Shown: positions 9,450 to 20,798 of the stretch, piece after piece
Layout of the letters: the number at the start of each line of letters is the position of its first letter
Position numbering within the stretch: position 1 is the stretch's first letter
Assembly (NCBI GenBank): GCA_948567375.1
Contig: OX419757.1
Coordinates: 21,638,001 to 21,702,000, forward strand
Length of the DNA stretch: 64,000 bases
Origin: Lunularia cruciata
Taxonomy: Eukaryota; Streptophyta; Marchantiopsida; Lunulariales; Lunulariaceae
Reading direction: 5' to 3'
Made by a program: the position numbers and the translations under genes
The notes under the pieces: generated by a model
Database searches by the model: none
Told to the model about the DNA's origin: nothing
The model's input: only the letters and a program-made list of their open reading frames with translations

Positions 9450-11569
9450 GGCACCATGGTAAAGAATTCCACCCCAAATGTTGCTGAGTAAATTTAATTT
9501 GAAGATCCCAACAGTTGACCCTTAGGAGATTGCAGCTAGAAGAGTGACATTATAGAGGTTGTGGGTGTGCTTCCTCTTGTAGAATTGGGAGTATACTTTG
9601 GGTGCAATGGCTCTAGAAATTTGTGGGATAAAGAAGGTAGTACTAGGTAGTTTTCAAGAAAATGAAGACTTGGATGCCCCCCCTCCCACCCCCAATAGAG
9701 GAATATTTTAGGAAGAGAGCTAGGAATAGTTGTGGATTACATATTTGAGTAGCACTTCCAATTGGGTAGTAAAATGTAGGCTTTTGCAAAGCTTTTGCAC
9801 ATGACAAGCACCCCATAAATTGCAGGTTAGTGCTGATTGTATAACCCTACCTAGAGGGAGATAGTTGGGGAGTTGATGAAGATATTCACACTCTAGAGTA
9901 CTACTTACTTTACAAACTCTCAATCTGCCTTCTTTGAGCACCTATTCTTGGAAGGACCAATTGATTGGGGTTAGATCTTCCACACTCATGTACAAAAGAT
10001 GTACATTGTCTTTGATAGGCCAAGGACTCACTACTAGGCCAAGAACTCACTACTTTTGTGGTAAAATTTTTACCTTGGCCATGATTTACTCATCAAATAG
10101 AAGCACAAATTTCTAGGTCATGAAGTTCCCTCTGCCTATTTTGAAGAAGATCTTGAAGGTATGCACCAAAATGGAGCTCATGAGACAGGTTGATGAGGAG
10201 TATTTTTACATAGGCAAGTTTGTAACCCCTGTTTGGAAGGTGAAGAAATGCAAGTTCAACAACACTCCTTCTACCAAGAAGACACCCACTAAAAGAAGCA
10301 AAGAAGTTGTAGGTCATCCAAGAGTAGGAAGAAGAAGAAGATGCACAACGCAACGTGAACTCAAAGGAGAAGCCTTTTGGAAGTCCAAGAAACCAAGATG
10401 ACAAAGTACAAGGAACAAAAAAATAATTTGAAGAGGTCAAAAGTCAAGAATGGGAGGCTCTTGAAGATACCAACACCTAGGGGATTAGTATTATGCTTAC
10501 ATCTTAGCATTATCCTTAAAAGGAACCAGAGAAGCTACCTATTTAACAATTGTTATGGGATAAGGTTAAGAAGGAGGTTCATATCAAAGACAGCCCTACT
10601 GAAGAAATTGCACAAACATAGGAAGTGAACCAATAAAAACCAGTGAAGCTACCTAAAATATTGGGAGAAGCCTAAACCAAGAAGTAGAGAAGTGCATGAT
10701 TCAAGAGATTCTTGGGGTGCAACACACCCATGGCATCCTGCTCCCCTTGATGATAGTTCTTGACACTTGTTACCCACTATATGAAAGAAGCTACCCAAAT
10801 TTATCTAGCTATTCTTCTATGGTTGCCTGCAATACATACTTAGCTTGTGCATCACAAATCCAAATTCACACCACTCTAAGTGAAGTTCTTTATCTTTGTG
10901 AAGAGCAAAAAAAAGCAAGACATTAAGTCCATTGCATTGCAAGAAGAGATCTATACTCTAAAGAGTGGAGAGCAAGAGAAGAATGAGTGGATGCAAATTG
11001 AGAAGATAACAAATGAGAGAAGGAATTGGTAGATATCATAGTTTCTTTGCAAGACAAGAAAGAAGTCTAAGAGGAGAAAAATTTGATGACAAGTCAATTA
11101 GAGACTCTTTGGAAGACTATGGAGCATTTTCAAAAGATGATAGCTTAGGAAAAGGCCATGTTCAAAGGAAGGATGTTCAATCCAAGGGGTAGATGAGGCA
11201 TTTGGCAACCAAACAAACATTGGCTACCATTCAAAAGGAAAATTATGAGTTATCAATTGCATACTAAAGTAAGAATGCTATCCAGATTGAGGAGTATCAA
11301 GAATAGGTGAGGGTCTTGTAGAACAAAGTTAGATAGATGCACAAAGAGCTCATCATTGCTATAATTTTCTTAAATGAAGAGAAGAGCAAGAAATTGCAAC
11401 TAATGGTATTAACACACACTCGTCTATTGAGAAAAACACTTCAAGATGGTGAAGTGAAGGTGAAACTAGTGATCAAGGAGTCAAAGGAGGACAAAAATCA
11501 AAATATGATGAAGTAGAGATGCAAATTCATGGAGGAGATAATGGAGTTTGTTGAGGGTATCATCACTTC
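9450..11569 (+). pseudogene. Unrecognised coiled-coil family, copy C, 5' part
   Basis: Reading past stops, 9730-9990 translates to a segment with IVGELMKIF, TTYFTNSQ and FFEHLFLEGPIDWG. It aligns with copy A (VVGSLMAIF, TTYITKHQ, FFHQMFLGELVNW) and copy B (CMMTLFRSKHTTYVTKQ, FFHKMFAEEPINW). Then come basic and charged stretches (10120-10620), and from about 10950 Glu/Lys/Gln-rich sequence with the look of a long coiled coil (EEKSKKLQL, KVKLVIKESKED). Many stops are TAG or TAA where CAG or CAA would restore a coil residue. Coding is cut at 11569 by an LTR-type element and resumes at 14466. Function unknown; no enzymatic motif seen. Confidence 0.5.
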
Positions 11570-12023
11570 TATCACGCCATTTGTAATGTCATACCAAGAT
11601 TGCTTGGACTTTGGAGTAGTAGTGTTGGTAGTCAGAGGTATTTTGGCGATTACTCCTAAACTACTTATTGATGATCAGGTTCCATGTTTGGAGTACTGAC
11701 TACATGGTAGGGCCCATTGTCACTTGCACCGTTCACACCATTGGGTGTGTCATCAGCAAGACTATTAGGGTTGGAGACCTAGGATGAGATCAGGAGGTAT
11801 ACTTTCAAAGTGAAACTCTAGAGAACTCACTTCTTTGATGTTGAGCCTTTGAGTTCCTAGCTATGGTGGATAGAGGCTGACAAGCATCACCTGGAATCTC
11901 TTAGCTAGAGTGGGTGTGGTTTGATTGTAATCAATGCCTAGTTGTTGGTAGATTGTTGAGTGAAAAATCAAGTACTTATCTGATTGAACGTAATTCAAGT
12001 TGTGAACAAATTGATTACATCAC
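11570..12023 (+). repeat. Repeat X, copy 1 (left end of element)
   Basis: Begins TATCACGCCATTTGTAATG, then GATTGCTTGGACTTTGGAG, and further in CTTTGATGTTGAGCCTTTGAG. It matches 13929-14465, 61417-61820 and, inverted, 16071-16620. It stops matching near GATTACATCACAG, so its last 100 bp or so are missing or replaced. Confidence 0.75.
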
Positions 12024-12562
12024 AGAAGTGAAGTTAGGAGGAAATTGGTTGCAAGAACTAAGGGTGTTGGTGGTATCTCCTAGCCTTGCTAATCATTGGT
12101 AGCTTGATCATGGTTTAAATTTTCCCTAAGAGTAATTGTGTGTAGAAGCTCTTTCAAATTGATGCAAATTTGGTAGTGAGGTAGATAGTGTGCAAAAGCA
12201 ATGGCCAAATTTGCCTAAGAGTGGAGTCAATTTCAAGCAATGGTGTTCATTTTGAGCTCAAGAGGTGAAAATAAGATCAATTTTGTGCAAATTGAGCTCA
12301 AAGGGTAAAATTGAAGGTGGAGTTGGGAACCCACTCCCATGGATCAGAGATTTGAAGAACCTTATCTTTTCAATTTGGCTCAAATGGAGATTTAGCAAAG
12401 GATTTGGTGGTCAGCCAACTTTGAGGCATAGGGCTGTGGGCTATGAGAGGCTATGAAGGCCTAGAAGGGATAGCAAGCTAACTTGCAAGCATGAGGCTTA
12501 CTAGTTTTGAGTAGTTTCTGGTCATTGTTTAGCAAAATTTGCACACCGTGCTAGATTGTGCA

Positions 12563-12632
12563 TAATAGAGCTTGAATCCTAGATCTTTGGTTCTTAGGCT
12601 AGTGCCCTAGCCAACTGGTTCACCCTCACTTG
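12563..12632 (-). other. tRNA-like segment (possible SINE head)
   Basis: On the minus strand TGAACCAGTTGG resembles an A box. About 30 nt later AGGATTCAAGCTC resembles a B box, each with about two mismatches to the polymerase III consensus. GGGCACTAGCCTAAGAACC between them could be a D-arm and anticodon region. The stems are poor, so a decayed tRNA pseudogene or a tRNA-derived SINE head is likelier than a working tRNA. No poly(A) or flanking duplication was identified. Confidence 0.35.
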
Positions 12633-13024
12633 TTGTCCTAGTAATTATTCCATTCTTATCTATACACATGTAGCTTTGGCTAGGAGAGATAGTTTGATCC
12701 CATTCTTGGTGATCATAGTAGCTAACAAAATAGATAACTCTTATTATATCAAATGCTAAATGGTGGTAGAGTCAATATGGTGTTGATTTATGAGATGTAG
12801 AGTTTTTGTTTAGATTTCTTGTGATTGGACCCCCTCCATTCTTTGCTTCCTATTTGTGCATCATGTTTATGTGAGGTGTCTTGACTTTAGAGTGTTGGTG
12901 CTCTGGTGTGCTCTTGGTAGTGAGGTTGGAGTGATGATTAGTCAAACTACTTGTGTTTCTCTCCAGTAAGCTAGGAAGTGACCGATAGACCATGAGAGTG
13001 CATGTTGTGATGGCAGGCAAGCCT

Positions 13025-13640
13025 CCTTGTCATCCTTCTATCCTTACTTCCTACTCTATGGATGAGATTCAAATTTACATATAACTATTTGTCAAGATGC
13101 TACTATAGTGTTGGACTTGTATGATCTAGATGTGTGGATGAGTGCATGTTCTCAACGGGCAAAGACCTTTCAAAGAGTGATGCCAATGGCCTTTGAGAAC
13201 TTGGTGATTGCTTAGCATAGGGATACCTTACACTATGCTACCATTCAAGAAGGAAGTTATAGACCCTCAATCGATTGATTTCATCCAGGTGACTATGTAT
13301 ATCTACAACAAACAATTCCAATGACATTTGATGTTACTAGGGGCTGCACTATTTTGAGAGTGTGTGAGATTTTGCCTTGTAGCATCCTCATGTTGGAAAG
13401 ATGTGATAGTGTTGTTTGGAGGCATCATTTGCACAATTGTGCACCATGCCACTTCCCAAACATTGATGGCACTATGGACCTAAGCTTTGTACTTGTACGT
13501 GCAAGCTTACGGTATATGTTATGTGGCTCTTCTGGTGGAGCTACTACTTGTTAGTGTGTGATAGCTATTTGAGAGGATGGCATATGGCCTGTTTGACTCT
13601 CCTTCTCATAGTGGTTCCTTAAGAACATTGGTTATGTCCT
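13025..13640 (+). pseudogene. Gypsy integrase C-terminus with PHD-like remnant
   Basis: One frame reads, past two stops, through RVMPMAFENLVIA, HRDTLHYATIQEGSYRP, PGDYVYLQQ, ILRVCEILPCSILMLE and NCAPCHFPNIDG. This is the order of the integrase C-terminal region in a gypsy group that I know to carry a PHD-type zinc finger after it. Here YMLCGSSGGATTC and then a decayed Cys/Trp stretch follow, fitting a ruined finger. The two stops fall at expected Gln (TAG for CAG) and Arg (TGA for CGA), typical of methyl-C decay. No integrase core or RT is seen upstream. Confidence 0.55.
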
Positions 13641-13823
13641 AGATGTACTTGAACTATAGCTAGTTCATCCTTTATATGGTATATCCTGCAAACATGCAAC
13701 TAATGATGAGGCTCGATAGCACCCACCCTCTTGATCTTTTTCCCACCATAGGGTATACTATATACTTGGAGTAGATGGCTATCTAGAGCTAGAAGAACCT
13801 AACCGCCAACTAGGGAAGTGATT

Positions 13824-13926
13824 GTGGCACTTTAGAGTCCATGTATGACTTATATGTGAGTTGTGCTTTTATAGTATGTGATGTTGATAGTAATGTATGT
13901 TGTGTAGCAATGTATATATGCACGAC
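13824..13926 (+). repeat. Repeat X, 3' tail only
   Basis: TGTGGCACTTTAGAGTCCAT through GCACGACA repeats the last 103 bp of the full copy that follows (14359-14465). Only two bases (AC) lie between this tail and the start of the full copy, so the arrangement is a partial tandem duplication of the element end. Confidence 0.8.
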
Positions 13927-13928
13927 AA

Positions 13929-14465
13929 CTATCACACAAATTGTAGCATTACACCTAGATTGCTTGGACTCTAGAGTAGTAATGTTGGTTTTTTGGCAGC
14001 TACTCGTAGATTACTTGTTGATGGTCAGATGTCATGTTTGGGGTATTGACTACATGGTGGAGCCAATTGTCACTTGTACCATTCACATCATCGGGTGTTC
14101 CATCAGTGGGACCATTAGGGTTGGAGACCTAGGTCAAGATCCACTTTCAAAGTGCAGCTCCAAAGAGCTCACTTCTTTGATGTTGAGCCTTCAAATTCCT
14201 AGCAATGGTGGACAAAGGCCAAAAAGCCTTACTTGGAGTCTCTTAGCTAGAGTGCATGTGGCTTGATTGTAATCAGTGCCCAATTGTTGGCAGATTGTTG
14301 AGTGATAGATCAAGTATTGATCTTATTGAGTGTGATTTGAGTTGTGAAAAAACTGATTATTGTGACACTTTAGAGTCCATGTATGCCTTATGTGTGAGTT
14401 GTGCTTTTATAGTGTGTGATGTTGAAAATGATATATGTTGTGTAGCAATGTATATATGCATGACA
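13929..14465 (+). repeat. Repeat X, full copy (537 bp)
   Basis: Starts TATCACACAAATTGTAGC and ends GTATATATGCATGACA. It contains the shared GGGACCATTAGGGTTGGAGA, the TTGATGTTGAGCCTTCAAAT and the tail beginning TGTGACACTTTAGAGTCC. This is the most complete copy and defines the unit. The role as a 3' LTR is inferred from its position after integrase sequence. No unambiguous polypurine tract or PBS was identified. Confidence 0.75.
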
Positions 14466-14850
14466 CTTTCAGGAAGGTACATGAGCTTAAAGTAGCAAGT
14501 CAGAAGTTGATGCAACTCCTTGAAGATCAAATATTGGAGTTGATCACTTGAGGACTTAGAGTTAGGATAGATAGAAAGTTTAGGGAGTAATATGAGAACT
14601 TGTGGATGACATTATTAGACATTAATGTCTATTTCAATTAGGCTGTAGAGTCTCTAAAACCAAAGGAGAGGTTTGAGAAAGCCCCAGAGATTTTAGAATC
14701 AATTAAGGATGTAATGGGCAAGTACTTCAATCCATTAGTACATCTATCATACCCACCATGGTAGGACCATTAATTATCAAGAAGGACAATAGTTAGATGT
14801 TTTGTTGATTTCACATCTTAGGCAATAGCCTTTTCTATTAGGTTTTTAGT
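14466..14850 (+). pseudogene. Coiled-coil family, copy C, 3' part
   Basis: Continues the pseudogene interrupted at 11569. With stops read through, the frame gives KVHELKVASQKLMQLLEDQ, IDRKFRE, LLDINVYFN, ESLKPKERFEKAPEILES and DVMGKYFNPLVHLS. It is rich in Glu, Lys and Leu, consistent with a coil followed by a less charged tail. The interruption by the X-flanked element and the C-to-T stops mark it as long dead. Confidence 0.5.
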
Positions 14851-15149
14851 TTGTGGTCCCAAATGTCTAAGACTATTAAAGTATAGCATTCAAAGTGCTG
14901 AATAAAGTGGTGAATAAAGTGACTGAGCTTTGTAGTCCTTTGTTGCTTTCTCAATCTCTCTCATAAAAATTTCTTGATTTATGTTTCCACTTTGGTGAAG
15001 AATCTCAATATGCATAATTGGTTGATTTTTGTGTTTGATCCTTGGCTTCTTTGTAATTTTTTGCCTATAATGCATTGATTGACTATTTTTATAGTGTTGC
15101 AAGTAACCAAAGTAATAACATTGAATGGATAGATTGTCACAAAGATCTT
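14851..15149. other. Non-coding, no feature recognised
   Basis: AT-rich sequence with a small AAAGTGCTGAATAAAGTGG type duplication near 14890. Nothing else was recognised. Confidence 0.4.
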
Positions 15150-15500
15150 GCTATCTTTCAAAGACTATGCCTTTTGAAGGGTAGAACATTGGTCTTTTGC
15201 CAAAGGTATCACCTACAAAAGGGTAGATCATTGGTCTTTGATGAGACAATGCCTCTTGAGGGGTAAAAGATTGGATTTTGGTGAAGAGAGAGCTTTTGGA
15301 AGAGGAGAACATTTTTCTTTTGGTGAAGATGGTGCCTTCAAAAGAGTAGGACACTTGTCTTTGTAAGATCTACAGACATGTTCTTTGGAAGAAGCAAGGA
15401 TCTTTGGAAGATACATGCCTTTGGAAGAAGGTGCAGTTCTTCATTTTTGGAAGACCTAAACCCCCTTCTTCAAAAGTGTAGGGCACTTATCTTTGGGAGA
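15150..15500. repeat. Imperfect minisatellite, TTTGGAAGA-type units
   Basis: Recurring units such as CTTTTGAAGGGTAGAACATT, ACAAAAGGGTAGATCATTGG, CTTGAGGGGTAAAAGATTGG, TTTGGAAGAGGAGAACATTT and TTCAAAAGAGTAGGACACTT, spaced about 40-50 bp, then shorter CTTTGGAAGA units. Minus-strand frames here are repetitive and are not taken as genes. Confidence 0.7.
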
Positions 15501-16070
15501 CCTTTGGAGAAGAGGAACACCCCCTTCTAAATTACCACTTTCTAGGAAATTTTGGATTTATATACTTTAGTCCAAGTGATTATTCATTATCATTTACACA
15601 ATGCACCTTCTTGGTATCATTGTCTTCATATGGGAGTTATCTTTGCCCAAGAGGCTAAATAGTAAATAGTAAAGGATTTTAATGTGACATTTTCCTTTGT
15701 ATTTGATCTTTTTTGACTTGTATCCTTATGGAAACAACTATTACATACTAAATGCTTCAATTTGGTGTTGATTAGGTTGTTATAGTTGTCTAGCACCTTT
15801 GGGGAAGACACCTTAGAGTAGTTAGTCCCAAGATGGAAAGTTTGTAAATATAATGGTTTTATAACAAGCTTTGGATTTCTAGTTTTGTTATGCGGATCAA
15901 GCCAATTATGCAAGGAAAATAAAATCATATGAAGATAAGAAGCCTCAACAAGCATTTGGGTGATCAAATAGTTTAGCAAATTGCATATGTTTTTCTTGAT
16001 GATCTTCCAAAGGGTCCCACTTTGATTAGGGTATGCTCTTCAAGATCAAGCTATTGCTTAGTAGTGATCC
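15501..16070. other. Non-coding, no feature recognised
   Basis: AT-rich. The minus-strand open stretch at 15626-15979 has a faint look of retroelement pol (LHNWLDPHNKTRNPKLVI), but I cannot support it. Confidence 0.35.
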
Positions 16071-16620
16071 AATGTATCATGTGTATATACAATGCTACAC
16101 AATATACATTGTTGTCAAGATCATACACTATAGAAGCACAACTCATACATAAGTTATACATGAACTCTAAAGTGCCACAATAATCAATTCATTCTTCTAC
16201 TCAAATCACACTCAAGTCAGATATGTACTCAATCCTTCACTCAACAATTGTGCATCGATTATAAACAAGCCAGATCTACTCTAACTAAGAGGATCTAAGT
16301 GATGCTTGCCGGCATCTGTCCACCATAGCCAAGAACTTATAGGCTCAATATCAGAGAAGTGAGCTCTTTGGAGTTGCACATTGAAGGTATACCCCTTTGC
16401 TTGGCCTAGGTCTCTAGCTCTAATGGTGCCATTGATAGCACATCTGATGGTGCAAACGGTGCATGTGACGGTGGATCCTACCACGTGATCAATAGCCTTA
16501 ACATAAAATCAGACCGCAAACAAGTAGTCCATGAGTAACTCCCAAAATACCTATGACTACCAACACCACCACTCCAATGTCCAAGAAAACTAGCCTTGGT
16601 GCTACAAAAGTCATGACAAA
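16071..16620 (-). repeat. Repeat X, inverted copy
   Basis: Reverse complement of the X unit: TGTATCATGTGTATATACAA at its left end corresponds to the X tail, and the X start lies at about 16600-16620 (TTGGTGCTACAAAAG). Internal landmarks such as GAGCTCTTTGGAGTTGCAC and CTAATGGTGCCATTGATAGC match. It is the only minus-strand copy in the window, and no element interior is attached to it. Confidence 0.7.
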
Positions 16621-16989
16621 TGAGTAGACCAATCTATTGGCTCTCACCAAAAGAGTCAAAATTGCTTTGAACAACACTAATTGAGTTGTTAGAGAATGAT
16701 TTCATACAACATGTAGATCCCTTTGGAACACATTTACTATTTGGATTGATATATGGTAGTGTTCTTGGATGACATTTTGACATTTGGATATAGGAGAATG
16801 GAAGATTGAAATTGAAGGTCACATTGAAACTCTCAATTATGGAAAACTATGAATGCAGAGCATGAGATTTGACCTTGAATTTAAGGGTTTGAGTATTTAT
16901 GTACTTTTTTAGAAGGAGGTGGATTTAATTTTTCTCAAGGCTTTCAAGGTGGAGTTTTGGGATCAAAAGGAGAAAATAGTAAATGTCAA

Positions 16990-18000
16990 AAGTGCAAGAA
17001 ATTGAGTCCAAACATGTGAAATCTAGAAGTTAAAGTTAAAGAAGAGTATTAGGGAAAAATGTTAAATTTAAAGTTAAAGAAGAGATTTAGGGAAAAATGT
17101 TTTTGGTTGAAAAAAAAGCAAATAGAGTAAGGTTTGAAAACAAGAGTCAACAGATTTGAGCAAACTATGAGTATGATATGATCAATTGAAGCAAGAGGGT
17201 CAGATTAATACCCGCTTACACAAAGTGGAGGATTTTGAAAGTATTATTACAACTTTTCATGATCTATTAATGGAGTTTGAAAGTGGAAATTGTTTTACTT
17301 GTGCTAAGCTTAAGAATTTCTAAGTTTGATTTGATCAATTAAAGTTGGAGTATTGGAAATCAAGGGCTGGGAAAGAGATTATGATAAAGTTTGGAGTTTG
17401 GTCACTTCTCAAATTTTGGTTGAATCAATATCTAAAGCTTTCTAATATTATTGATGGTTAGGTCTTATATCTTTTTGTATAAGTTCCATATCAATTCTTC
17501 ATATAGAGAATTCAAACTCTTCAATCAAGTATACTTGGATCTGAAGAGCTCAAGAGTTAGCAAAAGTTGAAAATTAATCTATATCTATATTAATCAATTA
17601 TACTTTACAAATATTTTAACATAAGCACAATTAAGTTCTATATAAAATTCAGTTAGCTCAAAATATGTAGATAGTGAGATCTAGTGCAACTAATTCTATT
17701 GGACATATTATCAGAAGTTTAATGGAGCAATTCTATGTCTAAATTTTTCCCTACTATTTTACATGAATCCTTGGGTCAAATTTTGGCCAAAAGTTATGCA
17801 AGAAGCAAAACTTAAGCCTCACTTAGGGTTTTAAAATTAGGGCTTGAAATACAAAAATTTGGCCAATTTTGAGACCTTATCAAGAGAGCTATACGTATCA
17901 TATTGAGGTTTATTTTATAACATTAGAAAGCTTATCTCACAAGCTTCATATTGGGGGTTTGTACTCTAATTTGATATGAAAACATTGTAGTTTTTCCTCC
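16990..18000 (+). repeat. Dispersed repeat Z, copy 1
   Basis: Shares ordered phrases with 47030-48140: GATTGAAGTTGATACT/GATCAATTAAAGTTGGAG, GGAGTTTGGTCACTTCTCAA, TTGATGGTTAGGTCTTATAT, CAAGTATACTTGGATCTGAA, TTAGGGTTTTAAAATTAGGG and AAGCTTATCTCACA. The inverted copy is at about 30330-31400. It is non-coding and about 1 kb. A small tandem duplication at 17030-17100 (33-nt units, period 38) lies near its start. What element it belongs to is unknown. Confidence 0.65.
17030..17100 (+). repeat. 33-nt tandem duplication
   Basis: TTAAAGTTAAAGAAGAGTAT at 17030 and TTAAAGTTAAAGAAGAGATT at 17068, each followed by TAGGGAAAAATGT. Two units with a 38-bp period. Confidence 0.85.
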
Positions 18001-18029
18001 CATTTATGATATGATATGATATGATACAA

Positions 18030-20798
18030 ACTCTTCTTATGTTTCCAAATGTAAGGTTTGCAACAAGGCTTGTGATCACCTTGCATTATGACTTGTTTCT
18101 CTAAGAAATAATATCACCACACCTTTGTTGCATATAACATTGCAAGTTGTTCTTGATCTTAGGTAGAATAATATCTTATTGCTACATTTAGACATTAATA
18201 TACAAAGGTGATGGGATGTAATCCATCCAAAAATTTCCATTGCAACACAATTCCAATTGCAAAGTTAGAAATATCAAAATCAATCACACAAGGTAGTTAA
18301 GCTGGAGGATAGGTTATGAAGACACCATATACTTTAGTTTCTTGAATGCTTCTTCTTACTTGGTGGTCCACTTGAAGCTTGTTGTCTTCCCCAAGAGATC
18401 AATCAATGGTGTGGTCACAAGAGCAAAATAATGGGTGAATGATTGGTAAAAGCTCACCAATCCATAAAGCATACTATAAAAGTATACATAGTTTACTATA
18501 GTATAATTTTAGAGTAGACTACTTGGAAATGGCCTTGATTTTCTACTCTTCCATTGAGACCTTATGACCCAAGAAGATAACTTCCTTTAGCCAAAAGACA
18601 CTATGGGACTTCTTTTGTTGAGACCTTATGCATAAGAAGATATATACCTTTTGGCAAAAGGCACTTTGAGACTTCTTATATTGAGATCTTATGACCCAAG
18701 AAGGTAATTTCCTTTTGCCAAATGGCACTATGGGACTTCTTGTAATGGAGCTTCCATTGCCAGAGTCATCTTAAGAGTTCTTGTTCATGGTTCATGTGTT
18801 CTACCTCTATCATATTGAAAATTAAATTATCATCCAAAAACACTACCACATAATGATCCATATCCACTCCAAAACCCAATGCATTTGATCCATGAAAACT
18901 ATCAGAGCATTTGTGAGCCCAAATGGTAAAACTCTCCATTCAAAATGCACATACCTTTTGAAAGAGGTAGTCTTTTGAACACACTCTCCATGGAAATGAA
19001 AATGGAAATCAGGCAATTATTGCTTTGAAGATCCAACTTGGAGAAGTATAGTGCTCCACTTAATTGATCCAACAAGTTATCAATTTAAGATAAGGGATAT
19101 ACACTCTTCATGGTTTTTTATTAAGACTATGGTAGTCAATATAAAATCAAAGATCTCCATTTCTTTTGGTACAAAGAATATTGGTGTTTCCCAAAGAGAT
19201 GTACTATTTCATATAAAATCTTTCTCCAACAACTTGAAGTTCATGTAACTCTTTTGATGAAAGTTAATAGATTGGTCTTCTCATTTTAATACCACTTGGC
19301 AATAGCCTGATCTTGAAAGGCATACCTCAATTAGAGGGTAACCTCTTTGGAAAATTATCCAGAAATACATCTACAAACTCTTAAACTATTTGATCAAAGA
19401 TTAGATTTTGATCCTCATTAGAGTCCCCTTGTGCAAAAAGTTTGATTCACACCACAAAACAAGAATTATCTTCCTCCAAAGCTTGTTCTATAATTGCTAT
19501 ATTGATAAAATTCTTATCTTGGGATTCATTCTTTGTAGTAGTCTACCTCAAAAGTGTCAAACAACCTAGTCAATAAACTTTATATTAGTGTTATATTTTG
19601 AATTTTTTGTTGAGCCCAATCAAATTGAACCTTATGATGTTCAAGCTAAGGAAGATCTAGAATAATATTGTAGTGTATTTGAATTGCTACAAATCTAATA
19701 CACTCTAAATACTCACCTCCTAATTTGGAATACAATAGGATGTGAACTATAGAATGTGTAACTCTTTTTACCATTTGCAATCATCAATTTGCTCCACAAT
19801 ATCAACTTGATAGGAATGCATAATTCCTTTGCTAATGGCATGGATATGCAATAATCAAAACTCTAAAAATGAACCAAAATCCTATAACTATGATTGAATA
19901 GGTTCTGTGGAGGTCTAGGTTGGCATCAATTTATGGTAACCAAGGAGTAAAAATGCTCAACCATATACATGGTTGCTTTTAGATGATTGGGTTTGTGCAT
20001 GGTTACTTCTAATTTGGTCCATGATTTCAGGAGTCTCATAAACCTATCTAAGATTTTACCTTTCTATATATCCAAAATCAACATCATGGTGCTTTGGAAC
20101 CAGGAAATGTAAATTCTTAACAAACCAATTTAGTTCAATTATGCTAGTTGATCTTGTGCAACTTGTGCAACATTTGCAACTTGGAATCACCTAATCATTA
20201 CACTCTTAAAGTCCTCCAATGTCAAACATCAAATTGTCATTGAATTTGCTCCATCCAAAATTGGCACCATAGTTTTGCCACTCAGTTTATAGACTTGAAG
20301 CTAAGAGGATTTTCTTTGATACTCTATAACATTTGTGGCTTCAAAATAACATTCATATCAAATAAAAACTTTTGGTTTTGGAAATCAAACTTGATCAATT
20401 TTTCTTCAAAACATTATGCTCTCCAATTGTTTTTGTTGTTATCATGATGTTCTCTCTCTTTGAACAATAAACTAAGATGCTCAATTTGCTACTACAAAGC
20501 AATGATAACTTTGGGTATTGCTGCCATGACTACTACTCTACTAACTATCTACTTGCAATTATCTAGCTTAGCACATACATGCAACAAGTTCATTGCTCTC
20601 CATAAGTTACAAGTAAAAGGATCAATGGTTGAACAGATAAGGTAAATGCATTCAAAAAGTCTTTGGAAAACTAGAAGTGATGAACTATTGAAAATAGTGC
20701 TTTGGTAGCATATAATTAAAAAACTCCCAATGGTTTGAGAGAGACTTATTTGATGATCTATAGTTTCCATCCATCATATTTCTGCTTTAATATCAGAA
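18030..20798 (-). pseudogene. Ty3/gypsy element E, gag-PR-RT-RH remnant
   Basis: Read on the minus strand from 20798: gag-like sequence, a protease region (about 19930-19560), then RT (19260-18750) with FTKLDL-like and VVVFLDDNLIF-type segments, then an RT thumb region with FLGHKVSMEE, and an RNase H start with LIDLLGKTTSFKWTTK, EEAFKKLKYMV. Integrase is missing; the element stops near 18030 at repeat Z. It is homologous to element F in every domain they share. The RT connection carries a tandem triplication (18554-18744). A PBS-like TGATATTAAAGCAG lies at the right end beside an LTR end. Many frameshifts and stops; not functional. Confidence 0.6.
18554..18744 (-). repeat. Triplicated 63-bp coding segment in element E RT
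   Basis: Three consecutive copies starting at 18554, 18618 and 18681, each with TTGAGACCTTATGxxxxAAG, a CTTCCTTTxGCCAAAAG-like segment and GGCACTATGGGACTTCTT. On the minus strand each unit gives a KCH...W-x-KE-x-x-FLGHK-like segment, the part of gypsy RT just after the YxDD palm. The spacing (64 and 63 bp) is about 21 codons. Confidence 0.85.

Larger units (their letters stand above)
11570..14465 (+). mobile_element. Degenerate LTR-type element with X repeats at both ends
   Basis: Both ends are copies of the same roughly 540-bp repeat X in direct orientation (11570 on, and 13929-14465). The interior holds a gypsy-type integrase C-terminus on the same strand. On either side the coiled-coil pseudogene continues (E/F-rich coil before, KVHELKVASQKLMQLLE after), so the unit behaves as an insertion. 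Possible target duplication: ACTTC at 11565-11569 against CTTTC at 14466-14470, imperfect. Most of pol is missing, and the right end carries an extra 103-bp X tail. An LTR retrotransposon reading is favoured, not proven. Confidence 0.5.

Noticed and set aside
12563-12632. Functional tRNA gene on the minus strand
   Set aside because: A- and B-box resemblance only; stems do not pair well, so it was kept as a tRNA-like segment.
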